Shown: positions 26,838-36,799, counted from the first letter of the stretch. The stretch is DNA of 64,000 nt from Mucilaginibacter sp. (GCF_025359345.1 NZ_JANYGQ010000026.1:248001-312000), one strand, 5' to 3'. Made by a program: numbers and translations. Notes: generated by a model from the letters alone, not told the origin.

Positions 26838-27704
26838 ATGAAAAAATTATTTAACCGCATCGTACTGTTACTGTTGTTTTGCCCGTTTTTATCAATGGCA
26901 CAAACCGGCAAAGTTTATGATAACCTTACTGTGCCCAGCAAAATATTAAAAAGCGACCGCAAATATGCCGTTTACCTGCCGCCTGGTTACGAAACATCCG
27001 AGCGCAGCTATCCAATATTATACCTGTTGCATGGCAGCGGCGACGACCAAACCGGCTGGGTTCAATTTGGCGAGGTGCTGAACATCACCGATAAAGCCAT
27101 TGCTGATGGTATTGCCACCCCTATGATAATTATAATGCCCGATGCCAACACCGGTCGCCGCGGTTATTTCAACGATATTAAAGGCGACTGGAACTACGAA
27201 GATTTCTTTTTTAAAGAATTGGTGCCTTTTGTGGAGAAAAAGTACCGCGTAAAAAGCGAGAAACGTTTCCGCGCTATATCTGGCCTTTCAATGGGTGGCG
27301 GGGGCACCTTTATGTACGCCTTACACCATCCCGAAATGTTTTCGTCGGCTTGCCCGTTGAGTGCATCGGTAGGGTCATTAACGTTGGAGGATGCCCGTAC
27401 GTCCATCACCAAAAACAACCCCGGTATTGCCGATTCGCTTATTGTGAAGTATTATAACGAGCATAGCATCCTGGCGCTGGTAAACAACATGCCCGACGCC
27501 CAGAAGAAAGCTGTGCGCTGGTTTATTGATGATGGCGACGACGATTTTTTATACGAAGGGAATTGCCTGGTGCACATAGCCATGCGTAAAAATGAAATCC
27601 CGCACGAGTTCCGCATCCGCGATGGTGCTCATACCTGGACTTACTGGCGCGCATCATTGCCAAATGTGCTGGAGTTTGTATCGCAGGCATTTCATCAATA
27701 TTAA
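26838..27704 (+). CDS. Alpha/beta hydrolase, esterase D / feruloyl-esterase type
   Basis: 288 residues with signal peptide MKKLFNRIVLLLLFCPFLSMAQ. The nucleophile elbow GLSMGGGG and the segment RKYAVYLPPGY followed by YPILYLLHGSGDD fit the esterase D/putative esterase (PF00756) family, whose exported members often deacylate carbohydrates. The catalytic acid and His (RDGAHTWTYW) are present. The ATG at 26838 was chosen for the signal peptide. Confidence 0.88.
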   Translation: MKKLFNRIVLLLLFCPFLSMAQTGKVYDNLTVPSKILKSDRKYAVYLPPGYETSERSYPILYLLHGSGDDQTGWVQFGEVLNITDKAIADGIATPMIIIMPDANTGRRGYFNDIKGDWNYEDFFFKELVPFVEKKYRVKSEKRFRAISGLSMGGGGTFMYALHHPEMFSSACPLSASVGSLTLEDARTSITKNNPGIADSLIVKYYNEHSILALVNNMPDAQKKAVRWFIDDGDDDFLYEGNCLVHIAMRKNEIPHEFRIRDGAHTWTYWRASLPNVLEFVSQAFHQY

Positions 27705-27753
27705 CAACAACGGGCAACCGAAATATTAAAAACGACGTCATCATTAACAAACC

Positions 27754-27790
27754 AACTAATCTCTATTCAACTAACCTCTAATCTCTACCC
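27754..27790. repeat. Heptamer array (CTAATCTC type) before the MBL start
   Basis: CTAATCTC, CTAACCTC and TAATCTC units, ending four bases before ATG 27794. Same unit as at 1829-1863. Confidence 0.75.
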
Positions 27791-27793
27791 ACC

Positions 27794-28693
27794 ATGGAAC
27801 GCCGTCAATTTTTAAGAAACACCGCATTAACAGCAGGCTCGCTTGCATTGTTAGGCCGCAAGAGTTTTGCCGCCATGCTTGCCGACCCAACTTACCAGTT
27901 TAAGCCTTTGCGCAACAATGTAGGCATGTTTGCCGAGCAAGGTGGCACCATCGCTTGGCTGATAAACAAAGAAGGAATTGTTGTGGTAGACGCCGAATTT
28001 CCAGATCCGGCCAAACACCTGATAGCCGAATTGCAAAAACAATCAACCGTGCCCTTTGAATGGCTGATAAATACCCACCACCACGGCGACCATACCGGCG
28101 GTAATATTTCCTTTAAAGGTATTGTGAAAAATGTTGCCGCACATGCCAACTCACTGGCTAACCAAAAGGCCGTTGCCGAAAAAAATAATAAAGTAGACCA
28201 GCAGCTCTATCCCGATACCACTTTTACCGACACCTGGAAAGTCAAGGTAGGAGATGAACACATCAGCGCCCATTATTTCGGCACCGGGCATACCAACGGC
28301 GATGCGATGATCCATTTTGAAAACGCCAACATTGTGCATACCGGCGATTTGGTGTTTAACCGCCGTTACCCGTTTGTTGACAACAGCGCAGGCGCTTCGG
28401 TAAAACACTGGCCGATGGCTTTGGAACAGGCTACTAAAAAATTTGATAAAAATACAATGTTTGTTTTTGGTCATGCTTTCGACCCGCAAAAAGTAATCGG
28501 CACAATGGAAGATGTAAAGCTGATGCAGGACTTTATGGAAAAGTTGGAAGCCTATGTATCGGGCGCGGTTAAAGCAGGAAAAACCAAGGATGAGATAATG
28601 GCCGCTACTTCTATCCCTGGCGTAACCGAATGGCAGGGCGATGGCATACAGCGCGGTATACAATCGGCTTATGAAGAGCTGACGAAATCATAA
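27794..28693 (+). CDS. Tat-exported MBL-fold hydrolase
   Basis: 299 residues. The N-terminus RRQFLRNTALTAGSLALLG is a Tat signal. The MBL metal motif is THHHGDHTGG (94-103), with later ligands in GTGHTNGD and VFGHAFD. This resembles metallo-beta-lactamase-fold hydrolases of subclass B-like or SoxH-like type; a penicillinase role is not supported by sequence alone. It probably binds two metals in the periplasm. Confidence 0.88.
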   Translation: MERRQFLRNTALTAGSLALLGRKSFAAMLADPTYQFKPLRNNVGMFAEQGGTIAWLINKEGIVVVDAEFPDPAKHLIAELQKQSTVPFEWLINTHHHGDHTGGNISFKGIVKNVAAHANSLANQKAVAEKNNKVDQQLYPDTTFTDTWKVKVGDEHISAHYFGTGHTNGDAMIHFENANIVHTGDLVFNRRYPFVDNSAGASVKHWPMALEQATKKFDKNTMFVFGHAFDPQKVIGTMEDVKLMQDFMEKLEAYVSGAVKAGKTKDEIMAATSIPGVTEWQGDGIQRGIQSAYEELTKS

Positions 28694-29061
28694 TTTGACA
28701 CTAATAACACGAATTTAGGCGAATTACACGAATTGGGAGCCTAGCTTTTGCGGGTATAAACCCAATCGTCATTGCGAGGAACGAAGCAAACTCTACATAG
28801 GACATTCAGGGACGGAAATATTTGTGCAGTCCTAAAAGCGGCTGGTAGGTCGCCACAAAGTTTACGTTCCGTTGATTAGCATGTGAAGAGTTTGCTTCGT
28901 TCCTCGCAATGACGCATGTGGGGGCGCTGAGGATCCAAAAATTTTCGTGTATCTAATTCGTGTAATTCGCCTAAATTAGTGGCAATTAGTGATTATTGTG
29001 ACTTTCGCACATTTCTAAAAATTGATTAGCTTTAGCTTTCGGCACCGTTAATTCAACACAC
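28694..29061. repeat. Nested repeats: AATT nonamer arms around a 148-bp element
   Basis: This 368-bp gap has outer arms at 28700-28738 (CGAATTTAG, GCGAATTAC, ACGAATTGG) and complementary units at 28948-28986. Inside is a full GTCATTGCGAGG element (28767-28914) with matched ends. No gene. Confidence 0.8.
28767..28914. repeat. 147-bp-type element, copy A
   Basis: Left end CGTCATTGCGAGGAACGAAG and the reverse complement of the right end are identical over about 25 bp. The core carries GGACATTCAGGGAC and an inner arm pair around CGGCTGGTAGGTCGCC. Confidence 0.85.
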
Positions 29062-29775
29062 ATGAAACTATTACCAGCTATCCTGCTTTTGGCTTTTTTG
29101 ACGCCTGCGAAAAACAATTCTACGTCAAAAGAAGTGTTAACCAGCATGTACAAAAAGTACCATGGCTCCTGGCACAAATCGTTAAAGTTTACCCAAACTA
29201 CCGAACGTTTCAGGAACGATAGTTTAATAAATACCTCAACCTGGTACGAAACCATTGTGTATCCCGATTTGCTGCGGATTGATATCGGCACGGTAAATAG
29301 CCCTAATGGCATATTGTTCAGGCACGATTCAACTTACGTTTTCCGCGCCAATAAAATAGTAAGAGCGGAGAAGAACGAGAACGAGTTGATATTTTTCCTG
29401 GGTGGAATGTATTTTAAAACGTTCGACCAGGTGGTGGCCCATTTTGCCGAACTACACTATGACCTTTCAAAATTTCACGCCTCAATATGGAAAGGCAAAC
29501 CTGTTTATGTGATTGGCGCCGATAAAGATGACGATAAAGTAAACCAGCTTTGGATTGACCAGGAAAAACTAGTGGCCGTACGTTTTTTAAAGTATGAAAA
29601 AGATACTAAAGAGGAAGGTACGTTTGAGCAGCAAGTGCCTGTAAAAAATGCATGGAGCGAAACCAAGTGCAGCTTTTATTTTAACGACAAGCTGCTGCAA
29701 ACCGAAACCTACCGCGATTTAAAAGCAGATGAGCCCGTTGATATGAAGATTTTTGAGCCGGGCCTCATGAAGTAA
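29062..29775 (+). CDS. Hypothetical exported protein, LolA-like by pattern
   Basis: 237 residues with an N-terminal hydrophobic segment (MKLLPAILLLAFLTPA). The alternating beta pattern with a terminal YRDLKADEPVDMKIFEP resembles the LolA/outer-membrane-sorting fold, but this is only pattern-level. No catalytic residues stand out. It stands alone on the plus strand after the nested repeat region. Confidence 0.65.
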   Translation: MKLLPAILLLAFLTPAKNNSTSKEVLTSMYKKYHGSWHKSLKFTQTTERFRNDSLINTSTWYETIVYPDLLRIDIGTVNSPNGILFRHDSTYVFRANKIVRAEKNENELIFFLGGMYFKTFDQVVAHFAELHYDLSKFHASIWKGKPVYVIGADKDDDKVNQLWIDQEKLVAVRFLKYEKDTKEEGTFEQQVPVKNAWSETKCSFYFNDKLLQTETYRDLKADEPVDMKIFEPGLMK

Positions 29776-30090
29776 ACCGCTGATTTTTATGATTGCGCGG
29801 ATTCCGTTGATTTAATTCGGCACAGTCTTTTTTTCCTTCCGTATGGCATCGATAAGCCACGCGCATTCCACCAGCGCTGCAATTACGCCGATGAATGACT
29901 GTAATCGGCCGATAAAACTTATATTATTCAGATAATTAGCGCTTTACAGTGTTTGCAGGCTGATTTTGGGCGTATGTCTATTACTATGCGGTTGTGGTCT
30001 ATTTGGTTTTTTTAGTGTTTCAAGTTGTCGCACCTTTGAATTGTAAAACGATAACAAAAACATTCACATAACATTAAAAAGATTAAAGAC
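29776..30090. repeat. Spacer with GATT nonamer array and possible promoter
   Basis: GATTTTTAT, GATTGCGCG, GATTCCGTT and GATTTAATT lie in 9-base phase at 29782-29815. Near the next gene, TTTG (30002) and CACCTTTG (30031-30038), 25 bases apart, could be a promoter. The remainder shows nothing recognisable. Confidence 0.5.
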
Positions 30091-30450
30091 ATGAAAAATT
30101 CAATCAAATTGACCGCACTATTTTTATTAGCATCAGCAGGTTTATTCGCAGCAGTTCCCGCAAAAACAGTTAAAGCAGATGTGCCTTCGGTAACCATTTC
30201 AGCCCTTGCTTCTAACAAAGGCATAGCCGTTAAAGCTGCCGACTCAAAATCGATCGTAATGATTTACGACCAGGACAAAAACGTGTTACGCAAAGACGTA
30301 CTTGCAGCCAACGGCTCAAAAGGATATGTGCTAAGCGGCCTTGACTACGGCGACTATACAATGGAAGTTACTACTGCCGGCCAGGTTGTTAAAAAGAACA
30401 TCCATGTTTACAACGAAGACAAGACAAAAACCTTCATCGTACAAGAATAA
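30091..30450 (+). CDS. Small exported beta-sandwich protein
   Basis: 119 residues with signal peptide MKNSIKLTALFLLASAGLFAA. The mature part has the pattern of a DUF3244/T9SS C-terminal-like beta sandwich (GLDYGDYTMEVTTAGQVVKK, then IHVY). Function unknown. It has its own terminator and likely promoter, so it is a single-gene unit, perhaps strongly expressed. Confidence 0.78.
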   Translation: MKNSIKLTALFLLASAGLFAAVPAKTVKADVPSVTISALASNKGIAVKAADSKSIVMIYDQDKNVLRKDVLAANGSKGYVLSGLDYGDYTMEVTTAGQVVKKNIHVYNEDKTKTFIVQE

Positions 30451-30475
30451 TAATTGATTAACCCAGTATAATTGA

Positions 30476-30508
30476 AGCACCGCTCCTGAAAAGGGCGGTG
30501 CTTTTTTT
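30476..30508 (+). terminator. Intrinsic terminator
   Basis: AGCACCGC (30476-30483) pairs with GCGGTGCT (30495-30502), followed by seven T. Confidence 0.92.
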
Positions 30509-30511
30509 GAC

Positions 30512-30600
30512 TAAGATTTTTTGGATTTGCAGGATTATGAGATTAATCGCCGACAGGTCGCCACGAGAATCCTAAATTCCAACCAATCCAAAAAATCTTA
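30512..30600. repeat. GATT array and a 16-bp perfect inverted repeat
   Basis: TAAGATTTTTTGGATT (30512-30527) and AATCCAAAAAATCTTA (30585-30600) are exact inverses. The left arm starts a GATT series in roughly 9-base phase. The right arm overlaps the stop codon of the outer-membrane channel gene. Confidence 0.75.
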
Positions 30601-32001
30601 GTTAATGCCGCCACCAAGCGCCCGGTACAAATTAACCACCGCTTGTAATTGCTGCAGCCTGTCGTTAACAGCATCAAGTTGGGCAGCCAATAAGTTTTGC
30701 TCAGAGGTTAGCACATCGGTGTAGTTGGTTGCCGAGCTGTATCGTAGTAATTCCTGGGTATAATCAACGGCTTTGGTAAGGGCTGCTATTTGTTTGGTCC
30801 TGGCACCTCCCTTTTCGGTAGCGGTTTGGTAGGAATATAAAGCGTTTGATACTTCCTGCCCTGCAACCAGTAATGTTTGCTGGAAACCGTAAAGGGCTTC
30901 CATTTGCTGGGCCTGTGCCGTTTTTAACCGTGCTTTATTAATGCCCTGGTTAAATATGGGCTGGGTTAAACCAGCTGCAACGTTATAAAATATCGAGCCT
31001 ACAAAAAAGTCTTTCAATTGCAGGTTTTGCCAGCCACCACTGGCTGTTATGGTTAACGACGGATAAAAATAGGTGCGCGCCAGGTTGGTGTTTTCAAATG
31101 CGCTATGGAAAGCATATTCAGCCTGCTGCACATCGGGACGGTTTTTTAACAGTTGCGATGGGATACCGGTTTGCAGGCTGTCAATCGTTTTCTGTTCATC
31201 AAGCTTTGTCCGGTTTAATGCACCAGATGGGCGGCCAACCAAAATATCGATGGCATTCTCCGTTTCGCGGATGCTGCGTTTTATATCAGGGATAGCAACT
31301 TCTGCGGCGTAGCGATTGGCCTCACTTTGCACAACAGCTGCCCCATTAACCACGGCGCCTTCTTTAAGCGCTTTCATGGTTTCTACGTCCTTAATGCGGT
31401 TTTTTAATGTAAGTGTGGTAATCTCCAGCTCCTTGTCAAGCGCAAGCAAGGTGTAGTAGTTGTTGGCAATATCGGCGATCAACTGGGTTTGCACAGCTCT
31501 TTTGGCTGCATCTGTTTGCAGCAGGTTGTTATAGGCTACCCGTTTGGCGCTGCTTAGCTTACCCCAAACATCGGCCTCCCACGACGTGGTTAAACCCAGT
31601 TGGTAAAGTGTACTTGAGGGGTTTACGCTGCCGGCTTGCAGGCCCAGGCTTGCACCTGATAACTTTGACCGCGTTGCGCTTGCGCCTGCACTTAAGCTGG
31701 GCAATAATGCTGCCTTGCTTTGCCCTAAAGCAGCCTGCGCCTCATTGATTTTTTGTATTGCTATTTTGAGGTTTAGGTTATTGTATAAACCCTCATGTAT
31801 CAGTGCGTTCAAAACGGTATCCTTAAACAGGCGCTCCCACGGAATGCTTGCTATGGTTGCTGTGTCCGTTGTTTGCTGGCCGCGATATAGGTCACCGGTA
31901 TTAAGCTGCGGCTGTTCGTAAGGTTTTGTGACCCTGCACGATAGCGCGATACTTAAAAAGGCAACTGTTAAAAATGTATATTTTATGGATGTTCTGTTCA
32001 T
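30598..32001 (-). CDS. TolC/NodT-type outer-membrane efflux lipoprotein
   Basis: 467 residues with lipobox LSIALSC. The layout (two outer-membrane-efflux repeats, the ALGQSKAALLPSLSAGAS stretch and the repeated GRPSGAL / LLKNRPDVQQAEY) is typical of RND partner channels. It completes the tripartite pump with the two upstream genes. The last gene of the operon. Confidence 0.93.
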   Translation of the reverse strand: MNRTSIKYTFLTVAFLSIALSCRVTKPYEQPQLNTGDLYRGQQTTDTATIASIPWERLFKDTVLNALIHEGLYNNLNLKIAIQKINEAQAALGQSKAALLPSLSAGASATRSKLSGASLGLQAGSVNPSSTLYQLGLTTSWEADVWGKLSSAKRVAYNNLLQTDAAKRAVQTQLIADIANNYYTLLALDKELEITTLTLKNRIKDVETMKALKEGAVVNGAAVVQSEANRYAAEVAIPDIKRSIRETENAIDILVGRPSGALNRTKLDEQKTIDSLQTGIPSQLLKNRPDVQQAEYAFHSAFENTNLARTYFYPSLTITASGGWQNLQLKDFFVGSIFYNVAAGLTQPIFNQGINKARLKTAQAQQMEALYGFQQTLLVAGQEVSNALYSYQTATEKGGARTKQIAALTKAVDYTQELLRYSSATNYTDVLTSEQNLLAAQLDAVNDRLQQLQAVVNLYRALGGGIN

Positions 32002-32015
32002 CTGTACTTCAATAG

Positions 32016-35000
32016 TTAGTTTGCAGCCCCGGCTGCTGCATCTTCTTCGTCTTCTTTAAGCTGGCGTAAACGGCGCGGTTCGCTAATTTTCTCTTGTATG
32101 GTTTGGAAAATCATAAACAATACAGGGATGGCAAATAATCCAAAAAGGGTACCGATAAACATACCCCCGACAGCGCCGGTACCAATGGAACGGTTGCCGA
32201 TAGCGCCAGCCCCGGTAGAAAACATCAGCGGCATGATACCGAATATAAACGCAAAGGACGTCATCAAAATCGGCCTTAAACGGGCTTCAGCGCCTTCAAT
32301 GGCTGCTTGTAGTATCGGCATGCCGGCACGCCTGCGCTCAAGCGCAAACTCAACTATCAGGATAGCGTTTTTCGACAGCAGGCCTATGAGCATAATGAGC
32401 GATATCTGTACGTAAATATTACTATCGATACCGGCAATTTTTGCGAAAATATACGTACCCGATAAGCCTATAGGTAATGACAGTAACACAGCCAGCGGCA
32501 ATATGTAACTTTCGTATTGCGCGCTTAGCAAAAAGTACACAAACACAAGGCACAGTATAAATATGTAAACCGACTGCGTGCCGCTGGATATTTCCTCACG
32601 GGTTAAACCCGAAAATTCATAGCCGTAACCGGCAGGCAGCTTTTCCGCAGCAACCGCTTTTATAGCATTGATAGCATCACCCGAGCTGTAGCCGGGATTT
32701 GGCAACCCGGTAACAGATACCGCAGTAAATAAATTAAAGCGGGATATTGATTCGGGCCCGAAAACTTTTGTCAGGCTGATAAATTCCGTGATGGGTGCCA
32801 TGGTACCGCTGGCATTGCGTACAAATATTTTGTTAAGCCCTTCGGGATTGGTGCGGTACGAATAATCGGCCTGTACCATTACACGGTACTGCTTGCCAAA
32901 TTGGTTAAAGTTGGACGCATACAAACCGCCATAATAGCCCTGTAAGGTATTTATTACCGAGGTAACTTCGATACCCGCCTCTTTACATTTGGCCACGTTT
33001 ACATCAACCTGGAATTGTGGAAAATTTGGATTGAACGAGGTGTTGGTGTTCTGAATTTCTTTGCGTTTGCCAAGAGCTGCCAGGAAATCAGTCATAACTT
33101 TGTATATCTCGGCAGAAGTGTGGCCGCCTTTGTCTTCCAATTGAAATTCAAAGCCGCCGCCCTGGCCAAAGCCTTGTATGGTTGGCGGCGAAAAAATAAA
33201 CATGGAGGCACCGTGAATATTAGCGATTTTGGCATAGAGCTGGCCGATAACTTTCTTTATGTCATCATTTTTCCGCTGATCCCATTTCTTCAGCTTCACA
33301 ATGTCCATGCTATAGGCGCTGCCGCTGCCGCCGGTAAAGCTAAATCCAATAATTTGGAGTGTGTTTAATACCGAAGGGATTGAGTGCGCAGCGCTGTCTA
33401 CCTGCCTGGTTATGGCGCTGGTGCGTTCCATGCCCGAGGCGGGCGGCAAAGTAATACTCACGAAAATGGTTCCCTGGTCCTCGCTGGGTACAAAGCTGGA
33501 GGGCGTTGTTTTTATCAGGAAAGTAAGCAATACGCCAAAGAACACAATGGCAACTATCACCACCCATTTTTTGGCAGCCAGCCATGTTACCGATTTTTCG
33601 TACTTTTTAGTAACGGTAAAAAACGCCTTATCAAACCGGGAGTAAAAAAAGTTAAAAAAACGTTTCTTCTTATGCTCTTCATTATGCGGTTTTAAAAATA
33701 TGGCACATAGTGCGGGGCTCAGCGTTAACGCGTTAACCGCCGATAGCAGGATGGCCACCGCCAGCGTAATGCCGAACTGTTTGTAAAATACACCCGTTGA
33801 CCCGGAAATGAAGGTAACCGGTAAAAACACCGCCGACATTACCAGCGTAATTGAAATAATTGCGCCTGAGATTTCTTTCATCGCATCAACTGATGCTTTG
33901 CGTGCACTTTTATAGCCTTTATCCAACTTGGCGTGCACAGCCTCGACAACAACAATTGCATCATCCACCACGATACCGATAGCCAGCACCATTGCAAAAA
34001 GTGTAAGCAGGTTAATGGTGAAGCCAAACAGATCTAAAAAGAAAAATGTACCTACAATAGCCACCGGCACGGCAATAGCAGGAATTAGTGTCGAACGGAA
34101 ATCCTGCAGGAAAACGAATACCACTATAAACACCAGTATAAATGCTTCTATAAGTGTGCTGATAACCTTTTCGATAGAGGCGTTCAGGTATTCATTAGCG
34201 TCAACCAGGTAAGTTAATTTTATTCCCTTGGGGAATGATTCCTGGGCTGTTTCCAGTATTTTTTTGGTGTTGTTGATTACATCGCGCGCATTGGAGCCCG
34301 ATGCCTGGGTAATGCCTACACCGATGGATGGCAAGCCGTTTGTTTTTAAGATGGCCGAATAATCCAACGCGCCCAGCTCGATGCGGGCAACATCTTTTAA
34401 GCGCAGCAACTGGCCTTTGCCAACAGATTTGATAATAATATCGCCAAATTGCTGGGTGGTTTTAAGCCTGCCGGTGTATTTTATCACGTATTGAAACGAT
34501 TCTTTGCTGTTTTCGCCAAACTTACCGGGCGCGGCCTCAATATTTTGTTCGTTCAGGGCCTGGGTAACGTCATCAGGTACCAGGCTATAGCTGGCCATAA
34601 CGTCCGGTTTTAGCCAAATACGCATAGAGTATTCCTTTTGCGTAAATATCTGCGTGTTACCCACGCCGTTTACCCGCTGAATGGCAGGCACAAGGTTTAT
34701 CTGGCAATAGTTTTGCAAAAAGGTATCGTCGTAATCCTTGTTTTCGCTGTATAGCGAGAATATAAGAAGGTTACTATTCTGGCTTTTAGCAACTGTAACC
34801 CCTGCCTGCGTTACTACCTGTGGCAAAAGGCTCACCGCCCTTGATACCCGGTTCTGCACGTTAACCGCAGCCAGGTCGGGATTGGTTCCTACTTTAAAGA
34901 AAATAGTTATTTGTGCCGAGCCATCGTTACCTGCCGATGAGGTCATGTAGGTCATGTTCTCTACACCATTAATCTGCTCCTCCAGCGGAACGATAACGCT

Positions 35001-35177
35001 TTTCAAAACAACATCCGCATTGGCGCCGCTGTAGTTGGTAGATACAAATACTGTCGGCGGCGCAATATTGGGGTATTGGGATATCGGCAGGTTAATTAAA
35101 CCTATCACCCCCAAAATAACCAGTAATACCGATATCACCGTGGAAAGTACCGGCCGCTCTATGAATTTTTTTAACAT
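32016..35177 (-). CDS. RND-type multidrug efflux pump (HAE1 family)
   Basis: 1053 residues with 12 membrane segments and two large periplasmic loops. N-terminus MLKKFIERPVLSTVISVLLV and the segments VAVPVAIVGTFFFLDLFG (TM4 region), GIVVDDAIVVVE and GLLSKNAILIVEFA are typical HAE1/AcrB features, including the Asp pair for proton translocation (VDDAI). Drives export of hydrophobic drugs. Only 14 bp from the channel gene. Confidence 0.96.
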   Translation of the reverse strand: MLKKFIERPVLSTVISVLLVILGVIGLINLPISQYPNIAPPTVFVSTNYSGANADVVLKSVIVPLEEQINGVENMTYMTSSAGNDGSAQITIFFKVGTNPDLAAVNVQNRVSRAVSLLPQVVTQAGVTVAKSQNSNLLIFSLYSENKDYDDTFLQNYCQINLVPAIQRVNGVGNTQIFTQKEYSMRIWLKPDVMASYSLVPDDVTQALNEQNIEAAPGKFGENSKESFQYVIKYTGRLKTTQQFGDIIIKSVGKGQLLRLKDVARIELGALDYSAILKTNGLPSIGVGITQASGSNARDVINNTKKILETAQESFPKGIKLTYLVDANEYLNASIEKVISTLIEAFILVFIVVFVFLQDFRSTLIPAIAVPVAIVGTFFFLDLFGFTINLLTLFAMVLAIGIVVDDAIVVVEAVHAKLDKGYKSARKASVDAMKEISGAIISITLVMSAVFLPVTFISGSTGVFYKQFGITLAVAILLSAVNALTLSPALCAIFLKPHNEEHKKKRFFNFFYSRFDKAFFTVTKKYEKSVTWLAAKKWVVIVAIVFFGVLLTFLIKTTPSSFVPSEDQGTIFVSITLPPASGMERTSAITRQVDSAAHSIPSVLNTLQIIGFSFTGGSGSAYSMDIVKLKKWDQRKNDDIKKVIGQLYAKIANIHGASMFIFSPPTIQGFGQGGGFEFQLEDKGGHTSAEIYKVMTDFLAALGKRKEIQNTNTSFNPNFPQFQVDVNVAKCKEAGIEVTSVINTLQGYYGGLYASNFNQFGKQYRVMVQADYSYRTNPEGLNKIFVRNASGTMAPITEFISLTKVFGPESISRFNLFTAVSVTGLPNPGYSSGDAINAIKAVAAEKLPAGYGYEFSGLTREEISSGTQSVYIFILCLVFVYFLLSAQYESYILPLAVLLSLPIGLSGTYIFAKIAGIDSNIYVQISLIMLIGLLSKNAILIVEFALERRRAGMPILQAAIEGAEARLRPILMTSFAFIFGIMPLMFSTGAGAIGNRSIGTGAVGGMFIGTLFGLFAIPVLFMIFQTIQEKISEPRRLRQLKEDEEDAAAGAAN

Positions 35178-35290
35178 GTTTATTTTCTATGTAGAGACGC
35201 AATACTTGCGTCTCAGGATATTTATGTATTGGGGCATTTTATCGTCCGGGCAAATGTATTTAGAGACGCAAGTGTTGCGTCCCTACAGGA
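35178..35290. repeat. GAGACGCAA palindromes inside the efflux operon
   Basis: GAGACGCAATACTTGCGTCTC at 35194-35214 is a 9-bp-arm palindrome, split here for length as GAGACGCAA/TAC/TTGCGTCTC. A second copy, diverged at its end, is at 35263-35286. They sit in the 113-bp gap between the adaptor and pump genes. A third copy is at 44759-44780. Confidence 0.8.
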
Positions 35291-36502
35291 CTATTTTAAA
35301 TCTTTAAAAACCACGTCTGGGCTTACTTCAACGGGTTTAATTTCAGTCCCGTCTTTTAAGTTAGTTGCTCCTTCGGCAATAATTTTATCGCCGCCTTTTA
35401 TTCCGCCGGTAACCACATAAAACTGGCCGGGGGTATTATCCATAGTAGTGATGGCCACGTTTTTAACCTTATTTTGGTTGTCTATTACATAAACAAAACG
35501 TTTGTCCTGCAATTCGTAAGTAACGTTCTGCGGCACCAAAATGGCTGATTTTAATAAAACGGGCATACGGACAGTCGCGCTGCTGCCAGTGCGTAAAAGT
35601 CCCCTGGGGTTTACAAATGCAGCTCTGAAATTAGCCGATCCGGTGCTTGTATTGATTAGTCCGTTTACAGTTTCCACCTTGCCGTTGTGGTCGTAAGTAG
35701 TACCGTCAGGTAACAGGAGCGAAACTTTTGGAAGATTGTTCAATTTTGATTTGAGCGTTGTGCCCGTGCTGTCCCTGCTGATATCCAGCAGTTGTTTTTC
35801 GTTAATGGCGAAATATGCATAAACCGTTGCTGTGTTGTAAACGGTGGTCAATGGATCGACGGTGGCGCTGCTTACCAGGCTACCCAGTTTGTAGGGCAGC
35901 GAACCTATAACGCCATCAACCGGGCTGGTAATGGTTGTATAACCCAGGTTAACTTTAGCATTGGCAAATGCCGCCTTGGCCTGCGCCAATGCAGCCTGCT
36001 TGGTTTGCAATGTATTTTGTGCCGATTCAAGCTCATAATGGCTAATGATGTCTTTCTCAACCAATGGCTTTACCTTGTTTACCTGTAAATTGGCGGTGTT
36101 AACGTCGGCCTGTGCGGTTTGTATGCCGGCTTCGGCGGTGCGCACATCCTGCTCGTATTGAGGGGCTTTAATTTTGAAAAGTAATTGACCCTTTTTAACC
36201 AGGGTGCCTTCATCTACATAAATACCCTCTACAAAGCCGTCAACCTTTGGCCGGATCTCGATGTTTTGCAGGCCCTGAATGCTGGCCGGATAGTCGGTAT
36301 TTAAAGTGGCTTCGCGCGGTTGCAGGGTAACCGTTTTATAGCTTTGTGCCTGCTGAGGGCCACCTGCACCGTTTGCTTGTTTACCCTTTTCGCCACACGA
36401 CGTTAAAAGCAACGAAAAGCCGGCAATTACCAGTGCAGGTTTTAATAACCGGGTAAAAGAACGACCTGTAAAAAAAGAAATTATATTATTAATTGTGTTC
36501 AT
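35291..36502 (-). CDS. RND efflux membrane fusion protein
   Basis: 403 residues. A hydrophobic stretch ends in lipobox LLTSC. The lipoyl-like halves (FVEGIYVDEGTLVKKGQLL and INLGYTTITSPVDG-type) flank a coiled coil (about 120-210). First gene of a three-gene efflux operon; the promoter should lie in 36503-36799. No repressor gene is adjacent. Confidence 0.94.
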   Translation of the reverse strand: MNTINNIISFFTGRSFTRLLKPALVIAGFSLLLTSCGEKGKQANGAGGPQQAQSYKTVTLQPREATLNTDYPASIQGLQNIEIRPKVDGFVEGIYVDEGTLVKKGQLLFKIKAPQYEQDVRTAEAGIQTAQADVNTANLQVNKVKPLVEKDIISHYELESAQNTLQTKQAALAQAKAAFANAKVNLGYTTITSPVDGVIGSLPYKLGSLVSSATVDPLTTVYNTATVYAYFAINEKQLLDISRDSTGTTLKSKLNNLPKVSLLLPDGTTYDHNGKVETVNGLINTSTGSANFRAAFVNPRGLLRTGSSATVRMPVLLKSAILVPQNVTYELQDKRFVYVIDNQNKVKNVAITTMDNTPGQFYVVTGGIKGGDKIIAEGATNLKDGTEIKPVEVSPDVVFKDLK

Positions 36503-36691
36503 GAGCGTGGTAGAAAATAGGGGAGTTAAAAAGCCCGCAAATATAGCAGCATTATTTTAGTAGATGTTGGACATAAGTATTAATTGATGAATGCTTAATA
36601 TTTACCTTTTAAAAGGGGATTTATTATAGTTGCCGGTTAATCAGGCGCAAACATATTTTTATTTGGGCGGAGTGAAAATAATTTCAATCCA

Positions 36692-36722
36692 AAGGGCATT
36701 TTATTAAACCGAATGCCCTTTT
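36692..36722. terminator. Inverted repeat AAGGGCATT / AATGCCCTT
   Basis: Perfect 9-bp arms around an 11-base loop (36692-36720) followed by TTG and T's on the plus strand. It may terminate transcripts from either direction; for the minus-strand fic gene it would come after the stop codon at 36800. Confidence 0.6.
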
Positions 36723-36799
36723 GTTTAAACAATGATACTTGTGTATGACGCGCGAGAGGGGATTGTGTTACAAAGAATGTAGTCTTTTGGACTATTCTA

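Noticed and set aside
27794..28693. Beta-lactamase call for the MBL-fold protein
   Set aside because: The metal motif alone does not distinguish beta-lactamases from other MBL hydrolases, so only the fold is reported.
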